A program made the position numbers and the translations under genes. A stretch of DNA of 64,000 nt from Takashimella koratensis. Taxonomy: Eukaryota > Basidiomycota > Tremellomycetes > Trichosporonales > Tetragoniomycetaceae. How positions within the stretch are numbered: the first letter of the stretch is position 1; each line of letters opens with the position of its first letter. Below, piece after piece: positions 48,802-59,477 of the stretch. The notes beneath the pieces were generated by a model. It had not been told where the DNA came from and did not search any database. It was given only the letters and a program-made list of their open reading frames with translations. Location: positions 1,200,201 through 1,264,200 of the forward strand of contig BCKT01000004.1 in NCBI GenBank assembly GCA_003116875.1. The letters run 5' to 3'.

Positions 48802-49187
48802 TCAGGCAAAGCGGAAATACTGCCATCCGACCCAGTTGGCGATCACGAACCACGCTGTCGTGGGCACAAGCAGCGGGATGAGGTACTTGTAATGTTCGTC
48901 CGTCACCAAGCCTTTCAGCAGGCCAGTTGTCACCTGTTTGCCCACACAGTATCAGGTGTGTTTCAGTAAACACCTTTCGTTGTGGAGTAAGAGATACGAG
49001 TTGGGTCAAGAGGTCACAAGAGAGGTAAGTGACTTACCGAGGGAGGGAGCAGGTACGACGCTCCGAGGAGTAGACTGCCCAGTGAGAGCGCGGCCATGGT
49101 GAACGCAAAGAGGCGTAACGAAGCGGGTGAAGCAGATGCCGTCTCGTGTGTTTCACCTCGGCTGCCCCTTGTCGCTTTGTTCGACAT
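48802..49187 (-). CDS. PIGY: PIG-Y/Eri1-like subunit of GPI-GlcNAc transferase
   Basis: Very small two-TM protein, about 93 aa, expected in the ER GPI-N-acetylglucosaminyltransferase complex, first step of GPI anchor synthesis. Exon 1 (49187 to about 49037) reads MSNKATRGSRGETHETASAS then the first TM, FAFTMAALSLGSLLLGASYL. After a short intron, exon 2 (about 48935-48802) reads VTTGLLKGLVTDEHYKYL then the second TM and FRFA. The second TM block, LIPLLVPTTAWFVIANWVGW, resembles the LPITIPVYVFF-W-W block of human PIG-Y, followed by a basic end. Assignment rests on this short similarity plus size and topology. Head-to-head with the 5-phosphatase gene. Confidence 0.62.
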
Positions 49188-50074
49188 CGCGGGTTTTGCT
49201 GGATATCCCGTTGTCGATCCCGGGGCAGTGGCTGTACGGAGGAGCGAGGAGCGGGAGCGAAGGAGACGACAACAGAATGGAGACCTGTTGATCTGGGATG
49301 AGGTTGAGACGGCTGGCTGCCTGCGGAATGAAGAGGTTGCTGTGGAGAACAAAGGTGAAATTGGAGAAGGATGTTGCGGTGAGAGGAGAGAAGTGGATGT
49401 ATGGGATGGATGGATGGACCGCTGAGACCCTTTGTTGACGACGACGTCGATCGAAAATAAAACCGGGTCACTTTCTCCGTTCACACACTCCACCACCCAC
49501 TCCCCATCTAATCCATCCCCAAGCTCGCATCGACACACGCCCGCGACCGGCTGCACGACTGCACGACCCTCACCGCTCCTCTTTGGTGTTCAACTTGTTG
49601 CTGTGTCCTGTGCTCTGTGGGCAGGCGAGGGCGTGGAGGCACAGGGGAGCAGTGCAGAAGGGGCGAGGTTGAGACAAGACCCGATAGACAGTCAGGCCAG
49701 GCCACGCTTTTCCAAATCCGAGGCTTGAGTAGGTCTTGACTTGTCGTGTCTCGCTTGGGTCATTTGCTTGCTGGTCCAACCCCAACCCCAACGCCAAGCA
49801 ACTCGTCTCTTGCCGACCACCGATCCATACGCAAGTGTCCGCCTCAACGACCACCGACCATCGACGCAAGGATCGGGCTATACCAAGCCTAAACCTATCT
49901 TTTGCCGTCGATACTCTACTCGACGTCTCTGCGGGACATCTTTGAATGGGCCTGGAATCAACTGAAGCAACCTCTTGTGTATCTGCTTCTCCCAACTGCC
50001 TCCCACCCCATCTCACCGCTCGCCGTATCGCTCTTGCAGCGTGCGGTTCCCCTACCCCTCCCTTCCAATCCACC
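49188..50074. promoter_or_regulatory. Divergent intergenic PIG-Y/5-phosphatase
   Basis: 887-bp divergent region. An upstream in-frame-looking ATG at 49946 opens a frame (MGLESTEATSC) that continues into the 5-phosphatase at 50075, so the longer start cannot be ruled out. No other gene. Confidence 0.45.
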
Positions 50075-53000
50075 ATGGCGCCGAGACACCATCACCATCA
50101 CCACCGAAACCGAGAGGACCAGGGTGAACCTACCTCGACCGTTGCGCCGACCGCCCCTGGCCCTGCCGCGGGGCAGACCAACGCCAAAGTCCTCGCGCGG
50201 TTACACGCGCTCTTCCATTCAGACGCGCCAGATGCCGCCGCGGGTGCAGAGGCATTGGCTAATGGATCAGGAGGAGACGACTTGTTTCGGTCGAGAACAG
50301 AGCCAGTGACGAGTATTCGTGCGCCCCTCCCACAGCGACAAGCAATCAAAGTCCTCGTCGTGACCTGGAACATGGGTGACGCGCTGGTACGTACATCTCT
50401 CTCGACACAGCTGCATAAGACTATCTTTTAAGACCTGAGTTAACCTCATTTCACAGCCCAAAGGAGACCTCGCAGTGCTCGTCGGCGACGTGGGGCCATA
50501 CCACTCCCCTCCTGGCGGCTCCACCTCGGGCATCCCCGACCTCCCGGTGGAACACAAGCACCCGTATCATATCGTGGTGTTTGCGGCACAAGAGTGCCCG
50601 ACGCCCAGCGGTGTCCCGCGCGGCCTGGGAGGCGTGATGAAGGGTGTTCAGTTGAAGAAAGATGAGAAGCGGGAGAAGGAGGAGAAGCGGGAAAAGGAAG
50701 AGAAGAGGGAAGAAAGCAGGAAAGAGAAAGAAAAGGAGAAGGAAAAGGGAGAGAGGGTTCTCGAGAAGGAGAAGAGCCTGGATAATAAGGAGAAAGGCAG
50801 CGAGAAACCATCCGACCCTGTCAAATCCGACTCTGCGCCTCCTGCACTATCTCGATCTGAAGAGACGCCCACGCCGACACAGACTCAGACACCGAAGAAG
50901 CCCGACTTGGTTCGAGAACTCAGCAGCCTAGGCATTCCGGGACTGCAGACGCCCGTAGCTGATGATGACGATGACTCGGGGACAGGGAGGTTGGTAGGGT
51001 CGCCGATGACCCCGCATACACCTGTACACCACCGAGCCAAGGGATGGAGCACGATGTTGGATGGTGAGTAGAGTGATATCTGGACAAGCTACTCTTACCT
51101 CATCCTTGGACATCTTTTCCTTCTCTCTCGAATGGACTAATCTCTGACCTGTCTTCACACAGAGTGGCTATGCGGTGCTCCGACTCGAGACCCGTCGACT
51201 ATGCCTGCCTCACCCTTTCTCAATTCTCCCGCCGACTCCCCGACCCCACCTCCTCACCCTCACCCTCATCCACATCCTTCCTCTGCTATCCCTGAGATGG
51301 CTCGATCCCTCTCTGCCCCTCCGTCTCAACCTATCAACATCCCTTCACCCTCTGGCTCTCGCACCCATCTCACGCCCTCCCCGGCCCCGCACGGGCCGAA
51401 CATGCCACAACATCGATCACCATTATCGCGATCTCAGTCGTCAGAGGAGATGAGCCCGCCCCGACACCAGCTGGAACTTGGACCGAGTAGTCACGAGCAG
51501 CCGGCTCAGCCACCACATCCGCCGCATCCGATCGAGAAGAGTAGTGTCGGGACCGACGGATTCCTCGCGCCCCCGTTAGCCGATGAGAACGCGGCAATGG
51601 GGCGCTCAGCATCCCTCGGCCACAAGAAGGAACCGGGGTATACCCAGGGCCACAGCCTAGAGCGGGTCGCGCAGGGTCATCCAGAAGAGGCGCAGGAGTC
51701 GTGGAGGAACAGCGGAGAGGCGGGCCCATATATCCATGTGGTCAAAGAAAGGTTGATGGGGATTTACCTCACAATTTATGTGTATAAAGGGTGCCAGCAC
51801 CTGATTCGAGGTGAGTTGAAAAGCAGAATGTAAAGTGGGAGGTGCTAATCTTCGATAGGTGTGGACAAGGACTTTGTGACGGCTGGCCTGGCAGGAGGTC
51901 GAGTTGGGAACAAAGGCGGCATGTGAGTATCAGCTGTCATCTCTGCGTACTAGCTTGAGCTGACCCATCTCAGCGGAGTCAGCCTGAACCTCGCAGGCCA
52001 CCGATTCCTCTTTGTCAACGCGCACCTCGCTGCTCACGCGGACCGTGTCGACGCCCGTCTCGAGAATATCTCCAAGATCAAATCCGAGCTCGACCTTGAC
52101 TGTTTCTTACCCAAAGATGACCCTCGCGCTTCCCTCCCCGACCTCACCGACCGCTTCGACACCACCTTCTGGTGCGGTGACCTCAACTTCCGAGTGGACA
52201 TCAGCCTCTTGCACGCTAAATGGCTTCTCGAGCAGAAGAAGTACAACGACGCGCTGATGTTTGATCAACTGAGGAAAGTGATGAATGGTGAAGACCCGAA
52301 AGGTAATCCGCTGCCAGGGTTCGAGGAGGCAGAGATCACGTTCATGCCGACGTTTAAATATGATGTGTGGAAGTCGGTGAAAGCGACGAATAGGGAGTTG
52401 AGGAGGTCGTTGAGGCGCCGCAAGACGATAGAAGGGAAACATGAGCGGCCGTCGCCTGAAACGCTGGGGTTGGGGGTGGGAGGAGGAGCGGGAGGGGGAG
52501 CAACGGTCCCGCTTCCTCAGGCGGCGAATGGGCTCTCTCATGTCCCCGAGCATCAGGACGAGGAGCACGAGGGTGGGGAGGACGGGGAAGGTGGTGTGAA
52601 TCCTGGCGGAGAAGGGGACGGAGGTGAGACGGACGAACCGAACGGGATCCCGCTCGACCGCAGGTCTATCGACTCGAGCGCATGGACGGCGCCGTCAGTC
52701 GCTACAGATGGCGAAGACGAGGACGAGATGCCATCCACCTACAGCCGCCGAGGGAGTATCGTCACCGGTCTCGGCACAAGCTTCGGTACCTCTCATACCG
52801 GGATCGACCTGAAAGAGAAAGGTCGACACCTGCTCGGTCTTCTCAAGATGGATGGAATCCTCTCTCCTTCTTCACCATCTGGCCGGACCCGGCGTCTCTC
52901 TCGCCACGCTTCGAAGAAGAGCTTGAACAGCGGATACCGCGGACCTCAGCACCCCGCGGGACCCGGGTCGTTTGGGTCTTCCGCCTACGGAGGGCAAGAT

Positions 53001-54778
53001 GCATGGGGGGATAGAGAGAGTAGGCGAGCGTCAATGTCCTCGTTTAGGTCGTTTAGGTCAAAAGAAGGCGGAGAGGCAAGAAGCGTGCCTGATACGGCGT
53101 CGAGTGATGAGAATGAGCGAGAGGGCCATGAGAGGGATCAACCGATTTCGACGTCGTTGGGGTCCGACAAGGTAGGGGGAGGTGCAGTCCCTCCACCACG
53201 TGCGGAGAGCGGTGGAGCAAATGCAGGGAGTGGCGAGAAAGATAGTGGAGGATTAGGACACGGACGCAGGCTCACCCTCCTCCGTCGGAACGTCTCAGGC
53301 CGAGGTGGCCGCTCCCCGAAACTTGACAACGATTCGCCAGCGTACGGAGGACTCGTACTGGACGACGAAGATTTCGACGATACAGTGGACAACCGTGTCG
53401 GCGTGTATGATACCTCAAAGAAACAGCGTATCCCAAGTTGGGTAAGTCGCTCGAGTCGCTTCGTCCATCTATGACCCAGAGCGTCTTGTTGTCCTTCCTT
53501 GCTGACCCCGACTCAGTGCGACCGCGTACTGTGGAAAACCCACGTGATTCCTGAGATCGAAGAAGAAGACGATATCCCGGTCGCTCTTGAACCGCGGGAG
53601 AACGCATTCTTGCGATTCTCGCATGCGCTCTCTAACCTCAGCGGGCACTGGCGGACACCCGCCCGGCGACCGACTGTACCTACCACCACATCCGCTCAGG
53701 CTCCACTCCCCGATCGGTCGAGGCTCGATCGCGCGCTGCCTCCTACTCCGCCACGCGAGGAGTTTGCCCCGCCGACGGTGCTCACTACTTCCCCTGTAGC
53801 TTCGCCGGGTCTCTTACCTGACGATCCGGTGGGGGCGAGCTGCGGGTCTGAGCCTGGGTTACTAGCAGCTGGAGCAAGCGGCAGTGGCGGTGGAGCCGTT
53901 TCGATCAGCCTACAAGACCGAGCTAGGGCACGAAGTAACTCTGATACGCCTACGGGGAATGGAAAGGGTCCCTTGCGACGGGCTAGTGGTCGAGGGATGA
54001 GATCGTCCCCTTCTTTCCCACCCGGAGCGGCCAATGGACCCGGTCGGTCGTCCGTCTCAGGCTCCGTCTCACCTACGTCCCTCGCGGCACTGGCGACTCC
54101 TCGTCGTCGGACCTCAGGCGGACAAGTTCCTTCCAACGGCGAAACGACAAGTGGAGCAAGTGTCAGTTTCTCTCCGTCGCCCAGGAAACGTAGATCTCTC
54201 GGCACTGGTACAGGTACTGGAGCGAGCACGAGCACGGGTTCATCAAACTCGACTACACCAATGCAACGTGTCAAGACAACAGGCGACCACGTCGATCTTA
54301 GCCGAACCAATGTTAGCAGTGGAGTGCCACTTGAGCACACGCGCACCCAGCCTATTGGGTCGGACGCGCGTGAAGCAGCCTCCGGATCAATGGCTGCTAC
54401 GAACGCCCCGTCATCATTTACAAAGTTCTTCCGAGAGTTGCCGGGGAGGTTGCACCCCCGCACATCGTTGTTCCATACCGATGAAGGAGGAGGGGATGGG
54501 GTCGACCTGCAGAATGGGGAAGGAGCAGGAGATGGGGCGGTAGAGGCGGCGGAGAAGAAGAGGAGGAGGTTGGTAGGTGAGGTAGAGGTTTTGCATTACG
54601 GTACGATCGACGATGCCGGGTGAGTCAAGTTTTAAGTTCCCAGTTTTGGATGTTATGTTCTGGGTTGTGTGCAAGGAAAGTGCAGAGCTGAATTTCGTTC
54701 GTCAATAACAGGATGAGGCAGCTCGAAGGAAGGAGTGATCATAGGCCCGCCATCTTCGCCGCGGCCGTATACGTTTGA
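50075..54778 (+). CDS. Inositol polyphosphate 5-phosphatase with large insertions
   Basis: Removes the 5-phosphate of PI(4,5)P2 or related inositides (IPPc/exonuclease-endonuclease-phosphatase fold). The start at 50075 gives MAPRHHHHHHRN. IPPc motifs in order over several exons: KVLVVTWNMGDAL, HIVVFAAQECPTPSG, HVVKERLMGIYLTIYVYKG, GGRVGNKGGIGV, FVNAHLAAHADR, TTFWCGDLNFRVD, ITFMPTFKYD, YDTSKKQRIPSWCDRVLWK, EVLHYGTIDDAG and, after the last intron (54622 to about 54712), MRQLEGRSDHRPAIFAAAVYV ending at 54778. All catalytic signatures are present. Three long low-complexity inserts (each about 300 residues) split the domain after QEC, after FKYD and after CDRVL. Estimated about 1,350 aa against about 350 for a bare domain. 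Includes a Lys/Glu run (about 50655-50800). Confidence 0.9.
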
Positions 54779-55351
54779 GTGCAGCCGAGAGGCAGTACAG
54801 CGCGCCGCAATATTGCTAGAAGTTTGTTCCCTTTCCACATTCTCAACGCCTCATGATTTCATACATATACCTAATCTCACGACCGGTCAGCGACCACGTA
54901 TAATCACTCCCGTCCTCAGACCGTTACACATGCATATTGCTTTATGACAGATCACCTTGTTGCTCCAGTCACTTTCGTTGTCTCTCAGTCCAGCCAGGCC
55001 CTAAGCGGATTCATGAGCTATCATTGTCAATGTCATTGTTAATCACATAAAAGCCTCATCAATTACTGTACATGATATGTGTATGGGTTAACTGGGTATG
55101 TGAAAATCCTGCCGTTGTACTAGACATGAATACGTATCAAGAGAATATAACAAAGTAAGTCTACACACACGGAGACGCTCATTATGATTATTGGTATGCT
55201 CGTTATGACTCCTCGGGAACATTGTCAACTGAATCGGAATGATGAGAGAGGAGGGGACAGGTTTCGGTAATGGTTTACACAGTTCTGTCTAACGGTTCGG
55301 TATCACGAGACATTTGACTCTACTACTCTCCAACCCTCGAGACACACTCGC
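54779..55351. other. Convergent intergenic region
   Basis: 573 bp of AT-richer sequence with 3' flanks of two convergent genes. No gene, repeat or RNA recognised. Confidence 0.5.
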
Positions 55352-56344
55352 CTAGTAGACATCTCTAAACCCCTCGGGTTCTTGTCCCGTCGCTCCGTAC
55401 GCCTCGCTAACGTCCGCCAACGGCTGGTCTGCCGGTACCGCTCGTTTCCCTTTCCCCTTGCCTGTGCTCTTGGGCGACGCCCCGGTTCGTTTCGACCTCG
55501 GCGTCGTCGTCACTGTCGTCATCGTTCTAGTTGATCCCGTAGCTCCGCTCGCATGTGTTGGCCCAACTCGTCCACCAGCGAGTGATCGCATCGACCCGCC
55601 AAAGACCGTTTCGTTCTCGTCTTCGTCCTGACCGGCGAGCAAAGCCGCTACCGCCCGCCCTTTCTTCAACGACAACGCGCCCCGTCCGTCTCCGACCATC
55701 TCGCCCGCTGGTGCGCCCGATCCCATACCGATTCGTGGGCTGGAGGTGACGGTCAGAGCTGAGAGCGCGGTGGCTGTCGAGTTGGACCGGGTCTTGGATC
55801 GCGTGCGGGACGCTGGGGAGTCTGAGGGGATTGGCGCGATCTCTCGCTCGGCGCCAGGAGGAGGTAGGTTTTCTTTGTCTTCCTTGATACCGGTCTCAAG
55901 CGCGCGTTTCGGCGTTCGCGGAGGGAGCTTGCCCTCGATGGCGGAAGGCGCAGCTTTGGCGGGTTTGGACGGAGAGGCGGCTTTGGTGCCGAGTGGGGGC
56001 TTGGGCTTGACAGGGTAGTTGGAGTCGCCGAGAGGTCGTTTGAGTCCCTCGGCGGTAGGTTTGAAGAGGTCCGGTGTGGTGTTGGCAGATGCGAGGCCTC
56101 GAGGCTGGACTGAAGAGAGAGCTTTTCGTGGCCCCGTGCCCTGCGCCGAGAGGGAGGTGGATGAAGACAGGCCAAGAGGCTTAGACTTGAGACCCGCGGA
56201 TTTCGAAGCGGAAGATGTGTGAGGCCGCTTGGTAGGTGACCGAACGGGGGCGTGGAGCGTGGAAGTGGAGGTAGAGGTAGTAGTTTGTTGAGGCGAGTCG
56301 CTGTAGATGGCGAAAATCGCGCCCTTTTTCTTTGTCACGGGCAT
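55352..56344 (-). CDS. Disordered Ser/Pro/Lys-rich protein with KEN box
   Basis: Unrecognised, intronless, 330 aa, nearly all low complexity. The start at 56344 gives MPVTKKKGAIFAIYSDSPQ. It contains RTPKRALE, then IKEDKENLPPPG with a KEN motif, a possible RxxL (RKALSSVQP), several S/T-P sites and basic clusters (SKTRSNS, GKGKGKRA). This is the composition of a cell-cycle-regulated nuclear protein targeted by APC/C, and the hydrophobic N-terminal IFAIYSD could be a binding motif. Function not assignable; securin-like or another cell-cycle regulator is only a guess. A long open frame without introns in an intron-rich genome is noteworthy. Divergent from the SDR gene. Confidence 0.7.
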   Translation of the reverse strand: MPVTKKKGAIFAIYSDSPQQTTTSTSTSTLHAPVRSPTKRPHTSSASKSAGLKSKPLGLSSSTSLSAQGTGPRKALSSVQPRGLASANTTPDLFKPTAEGLKRPLGDSNYPVKPKPPLGTKAASPSKPAKAAPSAIEGKLPPRTPKRALETGIKEDKENLPPPGAEREIAPIPSDSPASRTRSKTRSNSTATALSALTVTSSPRIGMGSGAPAGEMVGDGRGALSLKKGRAVAALLAGQDEDENETVFGGSMRSLAGGRVGPTHASGATGSTRTMTTVTTTPRSKRTGASPKSTGKGKGKRAVPADQPLADVSEAYGATGQEPEGFRDVY

Positions 56345-57059
56345 GTCGGCTCGAGTTGGGTGATGGGGAAGTAGAAAAGGGGTGTGGGAAATGCGTGGAG
56401 TAAGGGACAGAATGAGTAGGTGGATGCGGGTAGACGCCTATGAAAAGTTCCAAGTTGACAATGGGTGTGAGAGATGTGAGACAAGTCGGTCGTGGGCGGG
56501 AAAGACAAAGAGTCCAGGTTGAATGACAATACCGAGCGGGATGAGTGCGGGAGGGTGTGAGACGGAGTGGCTGCGGTGTCCACTGGGATACTTTTGTCGC
56601 GGAAAGAGGAGGGGAGGAGGAGAGTCACGTCGGCGCGGCGGCGGCGAGGGTGGTCGAGGAGTGAGGTTGGAAGTGAGGCTGGAGTAGGATAGGAATGGAC
56701 CGGAATGGAGACGAGGTCGAACGAGAGAAGAGAGACGAGATGGGAGTAGGATGCTGGCTGAGGTGGACGGAATCAAAATACGAAAATCAACACCGGAAAC
56801 AAAATCAGTGCAGAGACAGGGAAAAGCAGGCGCGTCGAGATGAGCGAACAAATGACGTGGGCTTGATACAGGCCAGTGATAAGCAGGGAGGAGCTCCCGT
56901 GACCTCCCTTTCCCCGAGTCGGGTGATCGGACCGAGCCGAGAGCCGTCGGCCAACATTTAGCAGTGTCCCGTCTATAACCGATCTGGGATCTCGCATCTT
57001 CACCTCTTCACTCCCCCTCATCACCCTCACCCCTACCTCATCGCCCAACCGTTCACACC
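56345..57059. promoter_or_regulatory. Divergent intergenic region 5' of SDR gene
   Basis: 715 bp between the KEN-box gene (-) and the SDR gene (+). Open frames here are Ser/Pro/Arg low complexity. A pyrimidine-rich stretch (about 56995-57050) immediately precedes the SDR start. No gene supported. Confidence 0.5.
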
Positions 57060-58034
57060 ATGCCCAAGGTCATCCTCATCACCGGTGCTTCTGGCGGTAT
57101 CGGCCGTTCCTGCGCCATCGCCCTCTCTCACGCCTTCCCTTCCCCGCTCGATACCAACCCGGAGCAGCTCGTCCTCGTCCTCTCGGGCAGAAGACAGGCC
57201 GAGCTCGAGGCGACCGCCGCAGAGTGCAAGCAGGGCACTACGGTCGAATGCGTCGTCGGCGACGTGAGCAAGGACGCAGACGTCGAGAGCATGTTCAACC
57301 TCGTCAAGGAGAAGTATGGCCGCTTGGACGTCTTGTTCAACGTGAGTAGAGAAGGGGATTAAGAAAGGTTGTCTGTGGGGTTTGAGAGTCTGGCGAAAGT
57401 AGCATAGAACTCCGGCTGAACTGGCCACAGAACGCCGGGGTTGATCTGCTCAACTCGACCCCACTCGAGAACGCCGACATGAGCAAGTTCAGACAAGTCC
57501 TCGAGGTCAACGTCATGGCCGCTGTCCTCGTGAGTTTCCTTCCCTCTTCCCCTGCTCTCCCACTGTTCATGCTCATACCCCCAGTGCACGGCCCAAGCGA
57601 TCAAGATCATGAAAGAGCAGACTCCCCAGGGCGGGCGTATCATCAACAACGGTTCTATCTCCGCGACCTCTCCTCGCCCCGACTCTGCGGCCTACACCGT
57701 CTCCAAGCACGCGATTCTCGGTCTCACCAGGTCCACCTCCCTCGATGGACGCAAGTACCACATCGCCGCGACTCAGCTGGACATTGGAAACGCACAGACG
57801 AGCATGGGTGGACACGCAGCGAAGGGGTGCCGACAGGCTGATGGAAGTATCAAGCCTGAGCCGATGATGGACGTCGCCAACGTTGCAAAGGCTGTGTGCT
57901 TCTTGAGTGGACTTGAGCAGGGTGCGGATGTCCTTCACATGGAGATTCTGTAAGTGTGACTAAGACAAACAGGAGGTCTAGTGCTGACCATCTCTGACAG
58001 CGCCTCCGGCATGCCCTTCGTCGGCCGTGGATAA
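57060..58034 (+). CDS. Short-chain dehydrogenase/reductase (classical SDR)
   Basis: NAD(P)-dependent oxidoreductase; substrate unknown. Four exons: 57060-57341, about 57432-57532, about 57586-57951 and about 58001-58034. Rossmann cofactor motif TGASGGIG at residues 8-15; downstream [16 protein letters not shown] (rebuilt over the first intron), the catalytic Ser in [11 protein letters not shown] and YTVSK (Tyr and Lys of YxxxK). The product ends [10 protein letters not shown] and is about 260 aa, the usual length. [10 protein letters not shown] after strand 2 is compatible with NADP(H) preference (Arg), inference. Cytosolic: no signal or TM. Confidence 0.92.
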
Positions 58035-58195
58035 ACTCATTGTACAGATGGCGGGATGCTATCGTTACTTGGACTTCTGACATTTGACCGAAAATCTCAA
58101 GTGCATTTTTCATCTCAGTATGAGTCTTCACGACGACGACATCATCTCAAGCCTCGGCTCTCTCATAGTCGTAAACTCTCTCTGTATGCCAAGCT

Positions 58196-59422
58196 TCACC
58201 CGCTTGTCTCTTCCTGTGATCCACCCTCGGCAGCGTTTGACGCCTCTGATCCTCTCAATGTGAATATGGTCGGATGTACCAGACTCTTGTGCACTGGTGG
58301 CGGCGCAAGCGGAGGCGCAGGCGGAGGCGCAGGCGGAGGCGCAGGCGGAGGGATCATGTGGTTCTCGGTGACTGTTGGGTATTCAGACACGGCAGCTCCC
58401 CACAGTTTCACCGCATCCACGCCATCCACGTCATCCGCTGCATCAGTGTACCGTAGGATGGAGGAGGAACTGTAATATCCCATCCGTCAGTCGTGCCCTG
58501 GGCGACCTACTCAACCTAAGATACTCACTCGATGACGACCACATCGGCTGTGGGGTGCTCGATGCTCGCGGCAAACGCTTTGACACTCTGCAGGGTTTTG
58601 AGCAGTCTCGACTCCTGTTCACTGGTAGTGGATCCTTCAGGAACGATGAAAGTAAAGTTGTAGACGTCCAGCTTGCGTTGAAACATGATCGGCAACCTCA
58701 ACCTGCCACGGTGTTCGACCGAGTGCCGTGAGATCGTCAGGTACGGCATGTCTGCTGGCAGCGCTGGGCTCTCGAACTCTCTGAATCTCGACACCTCAAT
58801 AGTGCTCCCAGGGAGGGGAGATGACTGATCCACAATAGCAGAAACAGTGCCCGACGCGAGATCGGCAATCGGCTGAAGGGCAGGAGACGGGTACTGACTC
58901 GAGCTGGCAGTTGCAGAGTCTGGTATGACTTGGGCGGTGGTTTGAGACGTAGGGAAAGGGTCCAGAACTGTCCGCCTCCACACAGAGCTGGCAAACGCGA
59001 ACTCGACGGTTGGTATGGTGTTCGCATTGTTGATGTGTACCAGGAAACACGTTTTCGCGTCTACTCTCCATGCAGGGAAGGTCTGTGTGGGGTCGCCTCC
59101 GTGGCATTTCGTGATCATATCGATCCAGAACTCGCATGAAGACGGAACTTCGGGATGGGTTTCGATTTCTTCATTTCTCGTTTCGTCCTGTTCGCAACCT
59201 TCTCCTTCCCGCCCTTCATCGGCGTCTTCTTCTTCTTCGTACCCATCGTTCCGCTCGCACTCCAGGAGAGCGGCCACCCAGGGGGGTTCGCGGTGGTGCT
59301 CGGCGTAGAAGTCTGGACGACCTCTTCAGGAACGAGGGGATGTATGGTGTAGGGGGAAAAAGTAGGGGCTGCAGGTGGAGGTCCATTTGAGCGGCGGCGC
59401 TGTCGCATGTTGAAGAGGCCAA
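58196..59422 (-). CDS. Unknown protein, paralogue of the 61461 gene
   Basis: Function unknown. The core exon reads from about 59320 down to 58526: acidic EEEEDADEGREGEG, then SSCEFWIDMITKCHGGD, FASSVWRRTVLDPF, LTISRHSVEH, LDVYNFTFIVPEG and LLKTLQSVKAFAASIEH ending VVVI. After a 67-nt intron the last exon gives DSSSILRYTDAADDVDG and a Pro-Ala run made by a 12-bp DNA repeat (about 58308-58355). Similarity to the 61461 gene: FWRRKV, SLMKTLGRIRSFCSSHP and DVTVV. The N-terminus is not settled: candidate ATGs at 59422, 59408 and 59277 lie in different frames, and a missing 5' exon is likely. The transposon begins only 55 bp upstream of 59422, so its promoter or first exon may have been displaced. 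Could be damaged. Confidence 0.5.
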
Positions 59423-59477
59423 GATTTATGGCTCGTTGCAGGATCGCGGTGGCTTGGGGAGGATGAGTGCTTCAGTA

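Noticed and set aside
46913..49009. 698-codon minus-strand open frame opposite eIF3d
   Set aside because: Antisense to a clearly conserved, GC-rich eIF3d gene; no recognisable domain, and Arg/Val/Leu-rich shadow composition.
50655..50800. Lys/Glu-rich stretch as a simple repeat outside a gene
   Set aside because: It is in frame within the first insert of the 5-phosphatase and linked on both sides to catalytic motifs.
53696..54463. 255-codon minus-strand frame
   Set aside because: Antisense to the low-complexity insert of the 5-phosphatase.
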